Shown here: positions 1 to 6,669 of the stretch, one piece after another | Layout: each line of letters starts with the position of its first letter | Position numbering within the stretch: the stretch's first letter is position 1 | Origin: Gammaproteobacteria bacterium UBA6173 | GTDB taxonomy: Bacteria; Pseudomonadota; Gammaproteobacteria; Pseudomonadales; Pseudohongiellaceae | Length of the DNA stretch: 14,379 nucleotides | Direction: 5' to 3' | Assembly: GCA_002422225.1 (NCBI GenBank) | Contig: DITX01000178.1 | Span: 4,724-19,102 of the forward strand | Position numbers and translations under genes: made by a program | Notes under the pieces: generated by a model | Seen by the model: only the letters and a program-made list of their open reading frames with translations | Database searches by the model: none | Told to the model about the DNA's origin: nothing

Positions 1-1
1 C

Positions 2-376
2 GACCACAGACCCATGTATCTGCAGATCATGGATCAGATCCGGCATCGTGTTGCCTTGGGCGACTGGGCTGCAGGACAAGAGATTCCGTCAATCCGGGCC
101 ATGGCTGCTGCCCTCAGCATCAGCGTGATTACGGTCAAACGTGCTTATCTCGAACTGGAACATGAAGGCGTCATTGTGACACGCCAGGGCAAGGGCTCTT
201 TTATTGCTGACAACCCCGACATGGGATCTGCACTGAGACACAAAGAACTGGATCAACATCTGGAGGCTGCCATTGATGCCGCCCACTTGATCGGCCTGCC
301 GGAACAGGAACTGCAAACCCGCCTGCGCGAATTACTCAGGCAACGCCAGGAACAACGCAAGGAGTCGTCCAAATGA
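2..376 (+). CDS. GntR-family transcriptional regulator, YtrA subfamily (5' end outside window)
   Basis: DNA-binding repressor of the short YtrA type, which usually controls the ABC-transporter genes next to it. The visible 124 residues start with DHRPMYLQIMDQIR, matching the region just after the start of GntR proteins (RPIYLQIxxQI). The ATG at base 14 is therefore internal and about ten or more N-terminal residues lie before the window. A winged helix-turn-helix covers roughly residues 5-75, with the hallmarks GQEIPSIRAMA, the recognition-helix region SVITVKRAYLELE and the wing VTRQGKGSFIAD. The remaining ~45 residues are helical and charged, as in YtrA dimerisation tails, with no effector domain of the FadR or aminotransferase type. 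The stop overlaps the next start by 4 bp (ATGA), so regulator and ABC ATPase are translationally coupled. Family call is firm; the regulated genes are inferred. Confidence 0.9.
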   Translation, partial: DHRPMYLQIMDQIRHRVALGDWAAGQEIPSIRAMAAALSISVITVKRAYLELEHEGVIVTRQGKGSFIADNPDMGSALRHKELDQHLEAAIDAAHLIGLPEQELQTRLRELLRQRQEQRKESSK

Positions 377-531
377 CCGAATTGGCCATCAACCTTATGC
401 ATGTCAGCAAACGCTTTACCTGGTTCCAGCTCAAGGCGATGTCCTTTGCACTGGAAGAAGGCCAGATCATGGGACTGGTTGGCCCGAATGGTGCCGGAAA
501 GAGCACCTGTATCCGTTTGCTGATGGGCTGG
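373..531 (+). pseudogene. ABC transporter ATP-binding protein, 5' fragment only
   Basis: The first ~52 codons encode the N-terminal part of an ABC ATPase: a beta-strand region with a typical Tyr/Trp-containing A-loop area (RFTWFQLKAMSF), then a perfect Walker A, GPNGAGKST, at residues 37-45, then the helix CIRLLMG. A normal ATPase of this kind runs to ~230-300 residues with Q-loop, signature LSGGQ, Walker B and H-loop; none of these follow. After Gly52 the frame becomes non-homologous (WALCHPCWLVFW) and stops at base 645, while a different gene appears in another frame. The ATG overlaps the GntR stop by 4 bp, the usual YtrA-ABC arrangement. The fragment cannot be a working ATPase. The breakpoint is given approximately, since either parent could supply the few shared bases at 520-531. 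Confidence 0.8.
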
Positions 532-1271
532 GCATTGTGTCACCCTTGCTGGTTGGTGTTCTGGACAAAACTGGCGCTCTCAAACGGGCGGCCGATAAGC
601 TTGTCAGCTTGCTGCTATCCAGTGTTTTTGGCCCGCTGGTATTAGGGTTGCCATTGGCGTGGGTGCTGTACAACAGTCCGCTGTGGCATGGCTGGTTTGG
701 CCTGCCCACGCCGGACTATGGATTGATGCCTCAACTGCCGGCCATTGCCGGTTATGGATTGGCATTTATGCTGGGTTGGTTGTTGCACAGGCAAATCGAG
801 CTATTGAGCACCATTAGTTCGCACGGAGTATTTAACCTGACCGTCGCCCTTATCTTGACGGTGCTGTGTTTGAGTCTGGTTGGCCAAGTACCGTCCATGG
901 AGCTGCCATTTACCGATGTAGCAAGCTGGCAGAAACCGGTTTATGTGCTGAGTTACACCATGGCCATCTGGTTCTGGGTGCTGGGCATCATCGGCACCGC
1001 CATACGATTCTTGTCCGCGCCAAGTGCGCTCTGGCGATATCTGGCGGACGCATCTTACTGGATGTATCTGGCGCACCTGCCTTTGGTGTTTTTCCTGCAG
1101 GTGGTAGTGGCTCAGTGGCCATTACATTGGGTTATCAAATTCCCATTGATCCTGCTAGTGGCCACCTCACTGTTGTTGCTCAGTTATCACACGCTGGTGC
1201 GCCCAACCCGACTGGGCCGCTGGTTGAATGGCAAGTCAGTGCCGCGCCAAACATGGGCTTCTCAGCCTTGA
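529..1271 (+). pseudogene. Acyltransferase family 3 (OpgC/MdoC-like) membrane protein, 3' fragment
   Basis: This frame encodes about 245 residues of an integral-membrane O-acyltransferase of the acyltransferase-3 type (the family of OpgC/MdoC, which acylates glucans and other surface glycans). Counting from the GTG at 537, hydrophobic helices lie near residues 22-46, 67-84, 97-116, 136-160, 172-193 and 199-221. The motif RYLADASYWMYLAHLPLV at 167-184 is the family's characteristic C-terminal signature, and the protein ends with a basic tail. Full-length members have ~350-400 residues and ten or more helices, so the N-terminal ~130-150 residues, including the conserved catalytic His region, are missing. 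The frame begins inside the truncated ABC ATPase, with no ribosome-binding site before the GTG at 537. It converges on the serine hydrolase gene, 9 bp away. Likely a remnant after deletion or the result of a chimeric contig. Confidence 0.75.
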
Positions 1272-1280
1272 ACCATAGGC

Positions 1281-2774
1281 TTATTGCGCTATCGCATTCA
1301 TCACCGCCTCGGTCAGTACCCAGATCGGCCGAGGCCCGCGGGTGGTCACGCCCATACGTAAGACTATAAGCTCTTGATCCGGTAACATCACGATGTTCTG
1401 GCCTTCAAAACCTGACAGATAAAACATGTTTGCCGGGAACTGTGGCATGGGTCGATCATCCGGATTGACTGGCGAGCCTGCATTCAGCCAGATCTGCGCC
1501 CCATAGTTACCCTGCGAGGTAGACTCCGCGGGTGTCAGACTGTAGGCAACCCAACCTTCCGGCAACACTTGTTCACGGTTCCACATACCGTTCTGAAGGT
1601 ACAACAAACCGATTTTTGCCCAGTCTCGTGGGGTGGCATACATGTAAGAAGACCCCACGAAGGTGCCACTGGCATCCGTCTCCATGACAGCGGAGTTCAT
1701 GCTCAGTTTGCTGAACAGGCGCTCTTGTGGAAAGTTGAAATAGGACTGGTGGTTGGTGAACAGTTTACGGTTTATGCGCGAGATGATGTTAGAGGTGCCG
1801 CTTGAGTAGTAAAACGCTGTTCCTGGTTGCTGCGCCAGCGGTTTATTTAAGGTATAGGCTGCTGTATCACCCGTGGTGTACAGCATCAATATCACATCAG
1901 ACATGGAACCTGCGGTGTACACCTCGGAGTATTCCAGGCCACTGGACATCTGCAGCAAATGCGTCAGGGTGATAAATCTGCGCTGATCACCCAGCGCCTG
2001 CCACTCGGGAATACCCGCGGGCGAGTCGACATGCACCAGGCCGTCACCGGCCAACATGGCGGTCAGCGCGGCTGTGACTGTTTTGGTCATCGACCAGCCC
2101 AGCTGCGGCATATCCGCGGTAAAGGGTTCGGCATATTTTTCCGCAATAATCTGGCCCTTATGAATCACCAGCACTGCACGCGTATCGATGTTCTGCCCGG
2201 GCTCCATATCGTCAAAGGCTTGATCAACCGCGACATTGATTGCAGCCAGATCCACACCTTCAATTTGTGCTGGTATTTCGACCTGATTGCCAAGTGGCCA
2301 CGGAGCCGCAGCGATGTCGGGCTTTTGCGGATACAGGGCCGGGTTAAATTGTGCGCGCAGAATCTCAGGCGAGGTGTCCTTGAGCAAGGTACAGCCCAAA
2401 TGCGGTCTGAACAGCGCCTGAGCCGTTAGCCCATTTGCCGACGCGCTAACGATATCGTCATTGAACTCAAAACTCATGTTGGCAAACGTTGCACCGGCCA
2501 ATTCCGCGCTCATGACCTGTGCCTGTGTACGACCGCTGACCAACACAGAAGAACACATGCGCTTAACAGCGCTCCCAAGTGCAATTTCAGATTCCAACAA
2601 AGCCTGTGCTGCCAGCGCAGGATCAGCAATGCTTTGACTCACATCCAGAGCAGCAACGGCTGAACCTGCCGCCGGGGCGTCAACCGCTGCACTGTTTCCG
2701 GCAGGCTCCGAGCACGCACCCAAGGATGCAAGCGCGGTGGCGAGTATTAGTTGCGCAAGTGTACTTTTTCTCAT
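1281..2774 (-). CDS. Lipoprotein serine hydrolase, beta-lactamase/class C fold
   Basis: A 497-residue exported lipoprotein with a serine beta-lactamase-like hydrolase domain (the family of class C beta-lactamases, DD-peptidases, esterases and 6-aminohexanoate-dimer hydrolase); the substrate cannot be told from sequence. The N-terminus MRKSTLAQLILATALASLGAC is a signal peptide with the lipobox at Cys21. The catalytic SxxK is S228-M-T-K231 in LGWSMTKTVTAAL. The second motif is probably Y323 with SSGTSN behind it. The usual third KTG/HTG motif is replaced by GFEGQ at 455-459, as in many NylB-like hydrolases. Residues ~25-170 before the hydrolase domain are an additional low-complexity, then unassigned, region. 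The start ATG follows AGGAAA at a spacing of 5. It lies 42 bp downstream of the ppk2 stop, so the two may be co-transcribed. Confidence 0.88.
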   Translation of the reverse strand: MRKSTLAQLILATALASLGACSEPAGNSAAVDAPAAGSAVAALDVSQSIADPALAAQALLESEIALGSAVKRMCSSVLVSGRTQAQVMSAELAGATFANMSFEFNDDIVSASANGLTAQALFRPHLGCTLLKDTSPEILRAQFNPALYPQKPDIAAAPWPLGNQVEIPAQIEGVDLAAINVAVDQAFDDMEPGQNIDTRAVLVIHKGQIIAEKYAEPFTADMPQLGWSMTKTVTAALTAMLAGDGLVHVDSPAGIPEWQALGDQRRFITLTHLLQMSSGLEYSEVYTAGSMSDVILMLYTTGDTAAYTLNKPLAQQPGTAFYYSSGTSNIISRINRKLFTNHQSYFNFPQERLFSKLSMNSAVMETDASGTFVGSSYMYATPRDWAKIGLLYLQNGMWNREQVLPEGWVAYSLTPAESTSQGNYGAQIWLNAGSPVNPDDRPMPQFPANMFYLSGFEGQNIVMLPDQELIVLRMGVTTRGPRPIWVLTEAVMNAIAQ

Positions 2775-2816
2775 ATCAGTTTCCTGGCAATGTCATAAAA
2801 TTGCGTTTTGAACGGT

Positions 2817-3596
2817 TTATGATTCTTTCTCTGACTTAATTTTTATTGTTTTTTTTGTGCTCTTTTTACTCAAGCCGCTGTATCGCTTCACGATGTTTTT
2901 TCCTGGCAACAACACCGAGTCATCCTTGTCAGAATAGTCCAATCGCGCCAGCAAATCGCTGATCATGTGCAGGCGGGCATCCCGTTTATTATCCGCATCT
3001 ACCACCGTCCAAGGCGAGATGTCATTGTGTGTGCGCGCCAGCATAATGTCACGCGCGGCACTGTACTCATCCCAAAAATGCAATGCCTGATCGTCAATCG
3101 GACTTATTTTCCATTGTTTTAAGGGGTCGCGTTTGCGCGCTTCCAGGCGCCTGGCTTGCTCATCACAACTGACATCCAGGTAGTACTTGAACAGACTGAT
3201 GCCTGACCGGATCAACATGTGTTCAAACTCGATCACCGAACTAAAAAACTCTTCGTACTCTGCATCAGTGCAAAACCCCATAACACGTTCAACTCCGGCC
3301 CGGTTGTACCAGCTGCGGTTAAACAGCACGAGCTCACTGGCACTGGGCAAATGAGAGACAAAGCGCTGGAAGTACCAGGAGGATCTTTCTTTATCGGAGG
3401 GTTTTCCGAGCGCAACTATGCGTGTTTCGCGAGGGCTCAAATGCTCTGCAATGCGTTTGATCAAACCGTCTTTGCCGGCCGCATCGCGGCCTTCAATAAT
3501 CACCAGAATTTTATTGTCACACTGAATGAAGTGACGTTGCAATTTGACCAGCTCAATCTGCAGTAGTAACAATTGTTTTTTATAACTCAACAGCAT
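2817..3596 (-). CDS. ppk2: Polyphosphate kinase 2 (PPK2 family)
   Basis: A 259-residue soluble nucleotide kinase that transfers phosphate between inorganic polyphosphate and nucleoside di- or monophosphates. It is a compact P-loop protein of the usual single-domain PPK2 length. Walker A is EGRDAAGKDG at residues 35-44. The lid/substrate region is GKPSDKERSSWYFQRFVSHL at 64-83, and the Walker B-like block is FNRSWYNRAGVERVMGF at 92-108; many members have Asp where this protein has Asn93. Further conserved blocks are KYYLDVSCDEQARRLEAR at 137-154 and SPWTVVDADNKRDAR at 194-208. The C-terminus (~240-259) is a lysine-rich tail encoded partly by an A-run of eight (bases 2849-2856 as T on plus). 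AGGGAA precedes the ATG at ~8 bp. It is divergent from the cytochrome gene, with a 222 bp shared upstream region. Direction of catalysis and nucleotide preference are not determined. Confidence 0.93.
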   Translation of the reverse strand: MLLSYKKQLLLLQIELVKLQRHFIQCDNKILVIIEGRDAAGKDGLIKRIAEHLSPRETRIVALGKPSDKERSSWYFQRFVSHLPSASELVLFNRSWYNRAGVERVMGFCTDAEYEEFFSSVIEFEHMLIRSGISLFKYYLDVSCDEQARRLEARKRDPLKQWKISPIDDQALHFWDEYSAARDIMLARTHNDISPWTVVDADNKRDARLHMISDLLARLDYSDKDDSVLLPGKNIVKRYSGLSKKSTKKTIKIKSEKES

Positions 3597-3806
3597 GTTT
3601 AACTTCCCTGATCCGCCTGAATGTCGCGATGCCTCATGACATCGTGAATTTGTGTTATATCAAACAAACCCGGGACTTTCATGCAGAAGCGCTTTCGAAA
3701 ACACGCTTACCTTGCATTACGATAGCAGCAAGGAGCATCATCTTGCGTATACCCCTGCCAAACATTTTCACCCCCGCACAATTGACCAGCAGGCAAGTCC
3801 GAGAAC

Positions 3807-3811
3807 AGGAG
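3807..3811 (+). promoter_or_regulatory. Ribosome-binding site fixing the cytochrome lipoprotein start
   Basis: AGGAG lies 7 bases before the ATG at 3819. This supports that start over a longer overlapping reading frame (from base 3629) in a different register. Confidence 0.75.
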
Positions 3812-3818
3812 CTTCCCA

Positions 3819-4307
3819 ATGAATATAAATTTCGCTTGTTACCGACAACCTGCTTTACGAGCGCTGGTGTTGCTAAGCGCCTGCGCGGTACTGATGTCGG
3901 GCTGTTACTCCTCTAGCTCTGTTCCAGAGCCTGCGTCGACGGATGGTCTTCAGGATCCCGGCCTGCATGCCATCATGACACAGAATATTGAGCGTCATGT
4001 GGAACGTCTTGATCGCGCGCTGGCAGCTCAGCGTGACGATGCCAGCGTCCGCGAAAATACCGCAGGTGTCATCCAGTCCGCTCAAGGGCTGCAACTGTCT
4101 GCAGATGTCATCATGACCATGCGTGCGTCCTTGCCCTTGCGCGCTGAAGCAGCAACGATTTACGTCGAGCGCGCGACACAGCTCAAAGGTTTTGCAACAG
4201 AGCTGGAGTCTCTGGCGCGTGCAGGCCGTCTCAACGAGCTCAGCCCCGTCGTAGCGCAGGTCAACGCCAGCTGCAACAGCTGCCATCAATTGTTTCGCGC
4301 ACCCTGA
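3819..4307 (+). CDS. Lipid-anchored cytochrome c'/c556-like haem protein
   Basis: A 162-residue lipoprotein. The signal peptide is MNINFACYRQPALRALVLLSACAVLMSGC, with the lipobox Cys at 29. The mature part is largely helical (EHRVERLDRAL-type and QSAQGLQLSADVIMTMRASL-type amphipathic stretches). It ends with a single c-type haem site, C152-N-S-C155-H156, in the context VNASCNSCHQLFR. A single CxxCH at the extreme C-terminus of a four-helix protein is the arrangement of cytochrome c'/c556 (PF01322-like), which bind haem for gas sensing or electron transfer. The lipid anchor is a variation on the usually soluble periplasmic form. The SIMPL gene starts 9 bp downstream, so the two probably form an operon. 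No obvious sigma-70 promoter was recognised in 3597-3818. Electron partner unknown. Confidence 0.8.
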   Translation: MNINFACYRQPALRALVLLSACAVLMSGCYSSSSVPEPASTDGLQDPGLHAIMTQNIERHVERLDRALAAQRDDASVRENTAGVIQSAQGLQLSADVIMTMRASLPLRAEAATIYVERATQLKGFATELESLARAGRLNELSPVVAQVNASCNSCHQLFRAP

Positions 4308-4316
4308 GGTCGTTTT

Positions 4317-5033
4317 ATGCTCAACACCAGCAAATTTAATGCCGTTGTACTAGGCTTGTCACTCATTATTGGATTGGCTGCGCTTGGATTCCTGCTGGGC
4401 AGTTATGCTGTCACCGTCAAAGAGTATGAACGTACCGTCAACGTCCGCGGGCTTGCCGAGCAAGAGGTTGAGGCCGACATCGTGATCTGGCCCATTCAGT
4501 ACACGGACGCCAGCAACGATCTGGGCGGTTTGTACAACACACTTGAAGCCAACAACAGCAAAATTCTGGCCTTCCTACAGCGTGGCGGCATCGAGGCGTC
4601 TGATGTGACCGTGTCACCACCCGCGATTACTGATCGTTTGGCGCAGCTGTATGGCGACGGCTCCTCTGTTGAGTTGCGTTATACCGCTCAACAGACTCTG
4701 ACCGTGTATTCACCCGATATCAGCACGGTGCGATTGTTGATGAGCGGTATGTCAGAGCTCGGTCGCGAGGGCATCGTATTTTCTGGCGCAGACTATGGTT
4801 TACAGCCGGAGTACATTTTCACTCAGCTCAATGACATCAAACCATCGATGATCGAGCAGGCCACCCGCGAAGCACGTGCTGCCGCGGAAAAATTTGCTGA
4901 AGATTCCCAAAGTTCGCTCGGAAAAATCCGCAATGCTTCACAGGGTCAATTCAGCATCTCAGATCGTGACCGCAACAACCCGCACATCAAGAACGTCCGG
5001 GTAGTCGTGACCGTTGAGTATTACCTGAAATAG
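4317..5033 (+). CDS. SIMPL (DUF541/YggE-like) domain protein, membrane-anchored
   Basis: A 238-residue protein with one N-terminal hydrophobic segment (residues ~8-32, AVVLGLSLIIGLAALGFLLG), probably an uncleaved anchor. The SIMPL domain follows: VKEYERTVNVRGLAEQEVEADIVIWPI at the start, ISTVRLLMSGMSELGREGIVF in the middle, and the family's C-terminal pattern with EQATREARAAAEKFAEDS, then VRVVVTVEYYLK. SIMPL proteins form oligomeric periplasmic assemblies; E. coli YggE is linked to oxidative-stress tolerance, but no biochemical activity is agreed. The start follows GAGG at a spacing of ~8, right after the cytochrome gene. That neighbour is compatible with a redox or envelope-stress setting, which is inference only. 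The length is normal and the gene looks intact. Confidence 0.85.
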   Translation: MLNTSKFNAVVLGLSLIIGLAALGFLLGSYAVTVKEYERTVNVRGLAEQEVEADIVIWPIQYTDASNDLGGLYNTLEANNSKILAFLQRGGIEASDVTVSPPAITDRLAQLYGDGSSVELRYTAQQTLTVYSPDISTVRLLMSGMSELGREGIVFSGADYGLQPEYIFTQLNDIKPSMIEQATREARAAAEKFAEDSQSSLGKIRNASQGQFSISDRDRNNPHIKNVRVVVTVEYYLK

Positions 5034-5055
5034 CGGCAGGTTGTTTGAAAGACTG

Positions 5056-5160
5056 TCAGTCCAACAGCGCGTAGATTCTGCGAATCGCGCGTACGTCGGC
5101 GCCAAGCGCAATCGCCTATGCCAGCGTGGGCAGCAGCTTCAGTGAAGATCCGGCACTCAT
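5056..5160 (-). pseudogene. Possible small reading frame interrupted by an in-frame amber codon
   Basis: Downstream of the M48 protease gene, the minus strand has AAGGA (5168-5172) 7 bases before an ATG at 5158-5160. The frame reads MSAGSSLKLLPTLA, then TAG (5116-5118), then 19 more codons, AIALGADVRAIRRIYALLD, then TGA (5056-5058). Taken together this would be a 33-residue protein with an amber at codon 15. The second half looks protein-like (amphipathic, Arg/Ile/Leu-rich). It could be a 14-residue peptide, a decayed small gene, or chance in a convergent intergenic region. I do not recognise any family. Confidence 0.25.
5067..5090. other. Bulged inverted repeat between convergent genes
   Basis: GCGCG (5067-5071) pairs with CGCGC (5086-5090), and ATTC (5075-5078) pairs with GAAT (5082-5085). 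This gives 9 bp around a 3-base loop, with a TAG bulge on one side. It lies between the SIMPL and M48 genes, which converge. No T-run follows on either strand, so it is not a canonical intrinsic terminator, but it could protect or end 3' ends. Confidence 0.35.
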
Positions 5161-5192
5161 GTTTGTGTCCTTATTATGATTATTGGAGGGTA

Positions 5193-6665
5193 TTACATCA
5201 GAATCTTGATCCACTCACCGGGTTGCGGATTGCCAATTGGGTAGTAGCCATTCAGCAAGCGCAAGGTCTCTTCAGGATACTGGGGCACCGGGCTGGCTGC
5301 TGCCAGAGCGCGCCAATCAAAACCTTCGGTCACTTGTACATAGCGCACTCGCAGACTGCCCGGTCCAGAACGCTCATTGCTCTGTATGGCCCTGAACGTG
5401 CGGATAGACGACAACAGCAAACGGTCCATCTCTGCTGTTTGCGCCGCGTCCGTTACATCACCCCTGAACACAAATACGCGTGGGCCAAGATAAATCACCG
5501 CCAGTCGCTCTTCGCGACCTTGTGCATTAGTATGCACACCGGTATATCCAACCAAGCGATATTGAGACAGTGCTTCAGAACGCTGTAACTCGATGCCGAG
5601 ATTTTCGCGCACAAACAACCGTGGCTCTTTGACCTCTTGCATACGCATGGTTTCTACACGCAGTTTAGCCGTGCCATCCGGGCTGCTGGCCTGCACTGTG
5701 GTGGGTGTATCAGCAATGATCCAGTTGTCTGGAAATACCATGGTGTAGCTCAGTAGATCCTGGTAGTAGCGATTACGGTCACTGGCCACGGCTGTGTTTT
5801 CACCCCAGAGCATGCCTTCCATATGACTGCGAAACACATTGGGATCGGACTCGCGAACCTGATCTGCCGACAACACGCCGGCCTGCGCCACGGCCTGCTG
5901 CAAACGTTGGTCGCTGCGCGGGTGTGTGGTGAACAGTCCGTGATAGGTTGGCTGGCGCTGGGCTACGCGCACGTTGAAGTCTTCCTGATTTTTTAACACC
6001 GATAACACATCAATCATGGCCCGAGGATTGTACCCGGCGTTGTACAGGTACTCTGCACCTAGGCTATCGGCTTCCAGTTCGTTTTCACGACCAAAACCAC
6101 TGACACCGGCGGCTGCCCAGATCGACCCTATCTGCGCCAGCTCGGAGCCAATATAACCGCTGCCCGTTGCCACGGCGGCAACCACGCCGCCTACTGCGGC
6201 TGCAGCGCCACCCAGGCGTCCGCGTGCCTGCTGTTGAATCGCGTGACGGGCGGTGATGTGACCGACTTCATGCGCCAGCACTGCCGCAAGCTCGTCTTCA
6301 CTCTTCAGATACAGCAACAGCCCACGGTTGATGTAGACATACCCACCGGGCAGCGCAAAGGCGTTGATTTCCGGACTGTCGATGACCGTGAACGTGTATT
6401 TCAGATCCGGCCGGTGACTGCCGGCAGCAACGCGTTGACCTACCTCATTCACGTAGGCATTCACGCGGTCGTCCTGCACCACCTGCATGGTAGCCATGAC
6501 TTTGTCGTGTTCTTCCTTGCCAATCTCTAGCTCGCGGTTTTCGCTCATCAATACAATATTGGGCGTGCCAGTGGCTGGATTCACCGCGCAGGCCTGCAGG
6601 CTGAGCCAGGTCAGCATCAGGAGCATCGCCATCGGGAAGCGACGCTGAGAAAACACACTACGCAT
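5193..6665 (-). CDS. M48-family zinc metalloprotease lipoprotein with C-terminal LysM-like tail
   Basis: A 490-residue envelope protease of the M48 (BepA/LoiP-like) family. The start chosen is the ATG at 6663-6665, which follows AAGGGGG and opens straight into a signal peptide, MRSVFSQRRFPMAMLLMLTWLSLQAC, with the lipobox Cys26. An upstream in-frame ATG would add 19 residues and overlap the preceding gene. Catalytic HEVGH lies at 132-136 (LAAVLAHEVGHITARHA), and the downstream ExxxD at 196-200 (ENELEADSLGAEYL) supplies the third zinc ligand. A glycine/alanine-rich hydrophobic stretch lies between them. After ~290 comes a region with YTMVFPDNWIIADTP, and the last ~55 residues (RVRYVQVTEGFDWRALAAAS to GEWIKIL) resemble the LysM-like tail of this subgroup. 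It begins 4 bp after the preceding lipoprotein and is the last recognisable gene of the operon. Likely role: quality control or processing of envelope proteins, perhaps of the operon's own products. Confidence 0.88.
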   Translation of the reverse strand: MRSVFSQRRFPMAMLLMLTWLSLQACAVNPATGTPNIVLMSENRELEIGKEEHDKVMATMQVVQDDRVNAYVNEVGQRVAAGSHRPDLKYTFTVIDSPEINAFALPGGYVYINRGLLLYLKSEDELAAVLAHEVGHITARHAIQQQARGRLGGAAAAVGGVVAAVATGSGYIGSELAQIGSIWAAAGVSGFGRENELEADSLGAEYLYNAGYNPRAMIDVLSVLKNQEDFNVRVAQRQPTYHGLFTTHPRSDQRLQQAVAQAGVLSADQVRESDPNVFRSHMEGMLWGENTAVASDRNRYYQDLLSYTMVFPDNWIIADTPTTVQASSPDGTAKLRVETMRMQEVKEPRLFVRENLGIELQRSEALSQYRLVGYTGVHTNAQGREERLAVIYLGPRVFVFRGDVTDAAQTAEMDRLLLSSIRTFRAIQSNERSGPGSLRVRYVQVTEGFDWRALAAASPVPQYPEETLRLLNGYYPIGNPQPGEWIKILM

Positions 6666-6669
6666 CTGA

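Noticed and set aside
866..1369. 167-codon plus-strand frame overlapping the acyltransferase fragment and the hydrolase gene
   Set aside because: It runs inside the acyltransferase frame with family-like helices and across the 3' end of an opposing gene. It has no motif or hydrophobic pattern and is a shadow frame.
3712..3740. TTGCAT as a possible -35 box upstream of the cytochrome gene
   Set aside because: No convincing -10 hexamer 16-18 bases downstream (the best is GCATCA), so no promoter is claimed in the 222 bp divergent region.
3629..3916. 95-codon plus-strand frame overlapping the cytochrome gene
   Set aside because: It has no ribosome-binding site and mixed composition, and it overlaps the start and signal peptide of the well-supported cytochrome lipoprotein in another register.
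5067..5090. Hairpin between SIMPL and M48 genes as a bidirectional terminator
   Set aside because: Neither strand has the U-tract expected after an intrinsic terminator stem. It is kept only as an inverted repeat.
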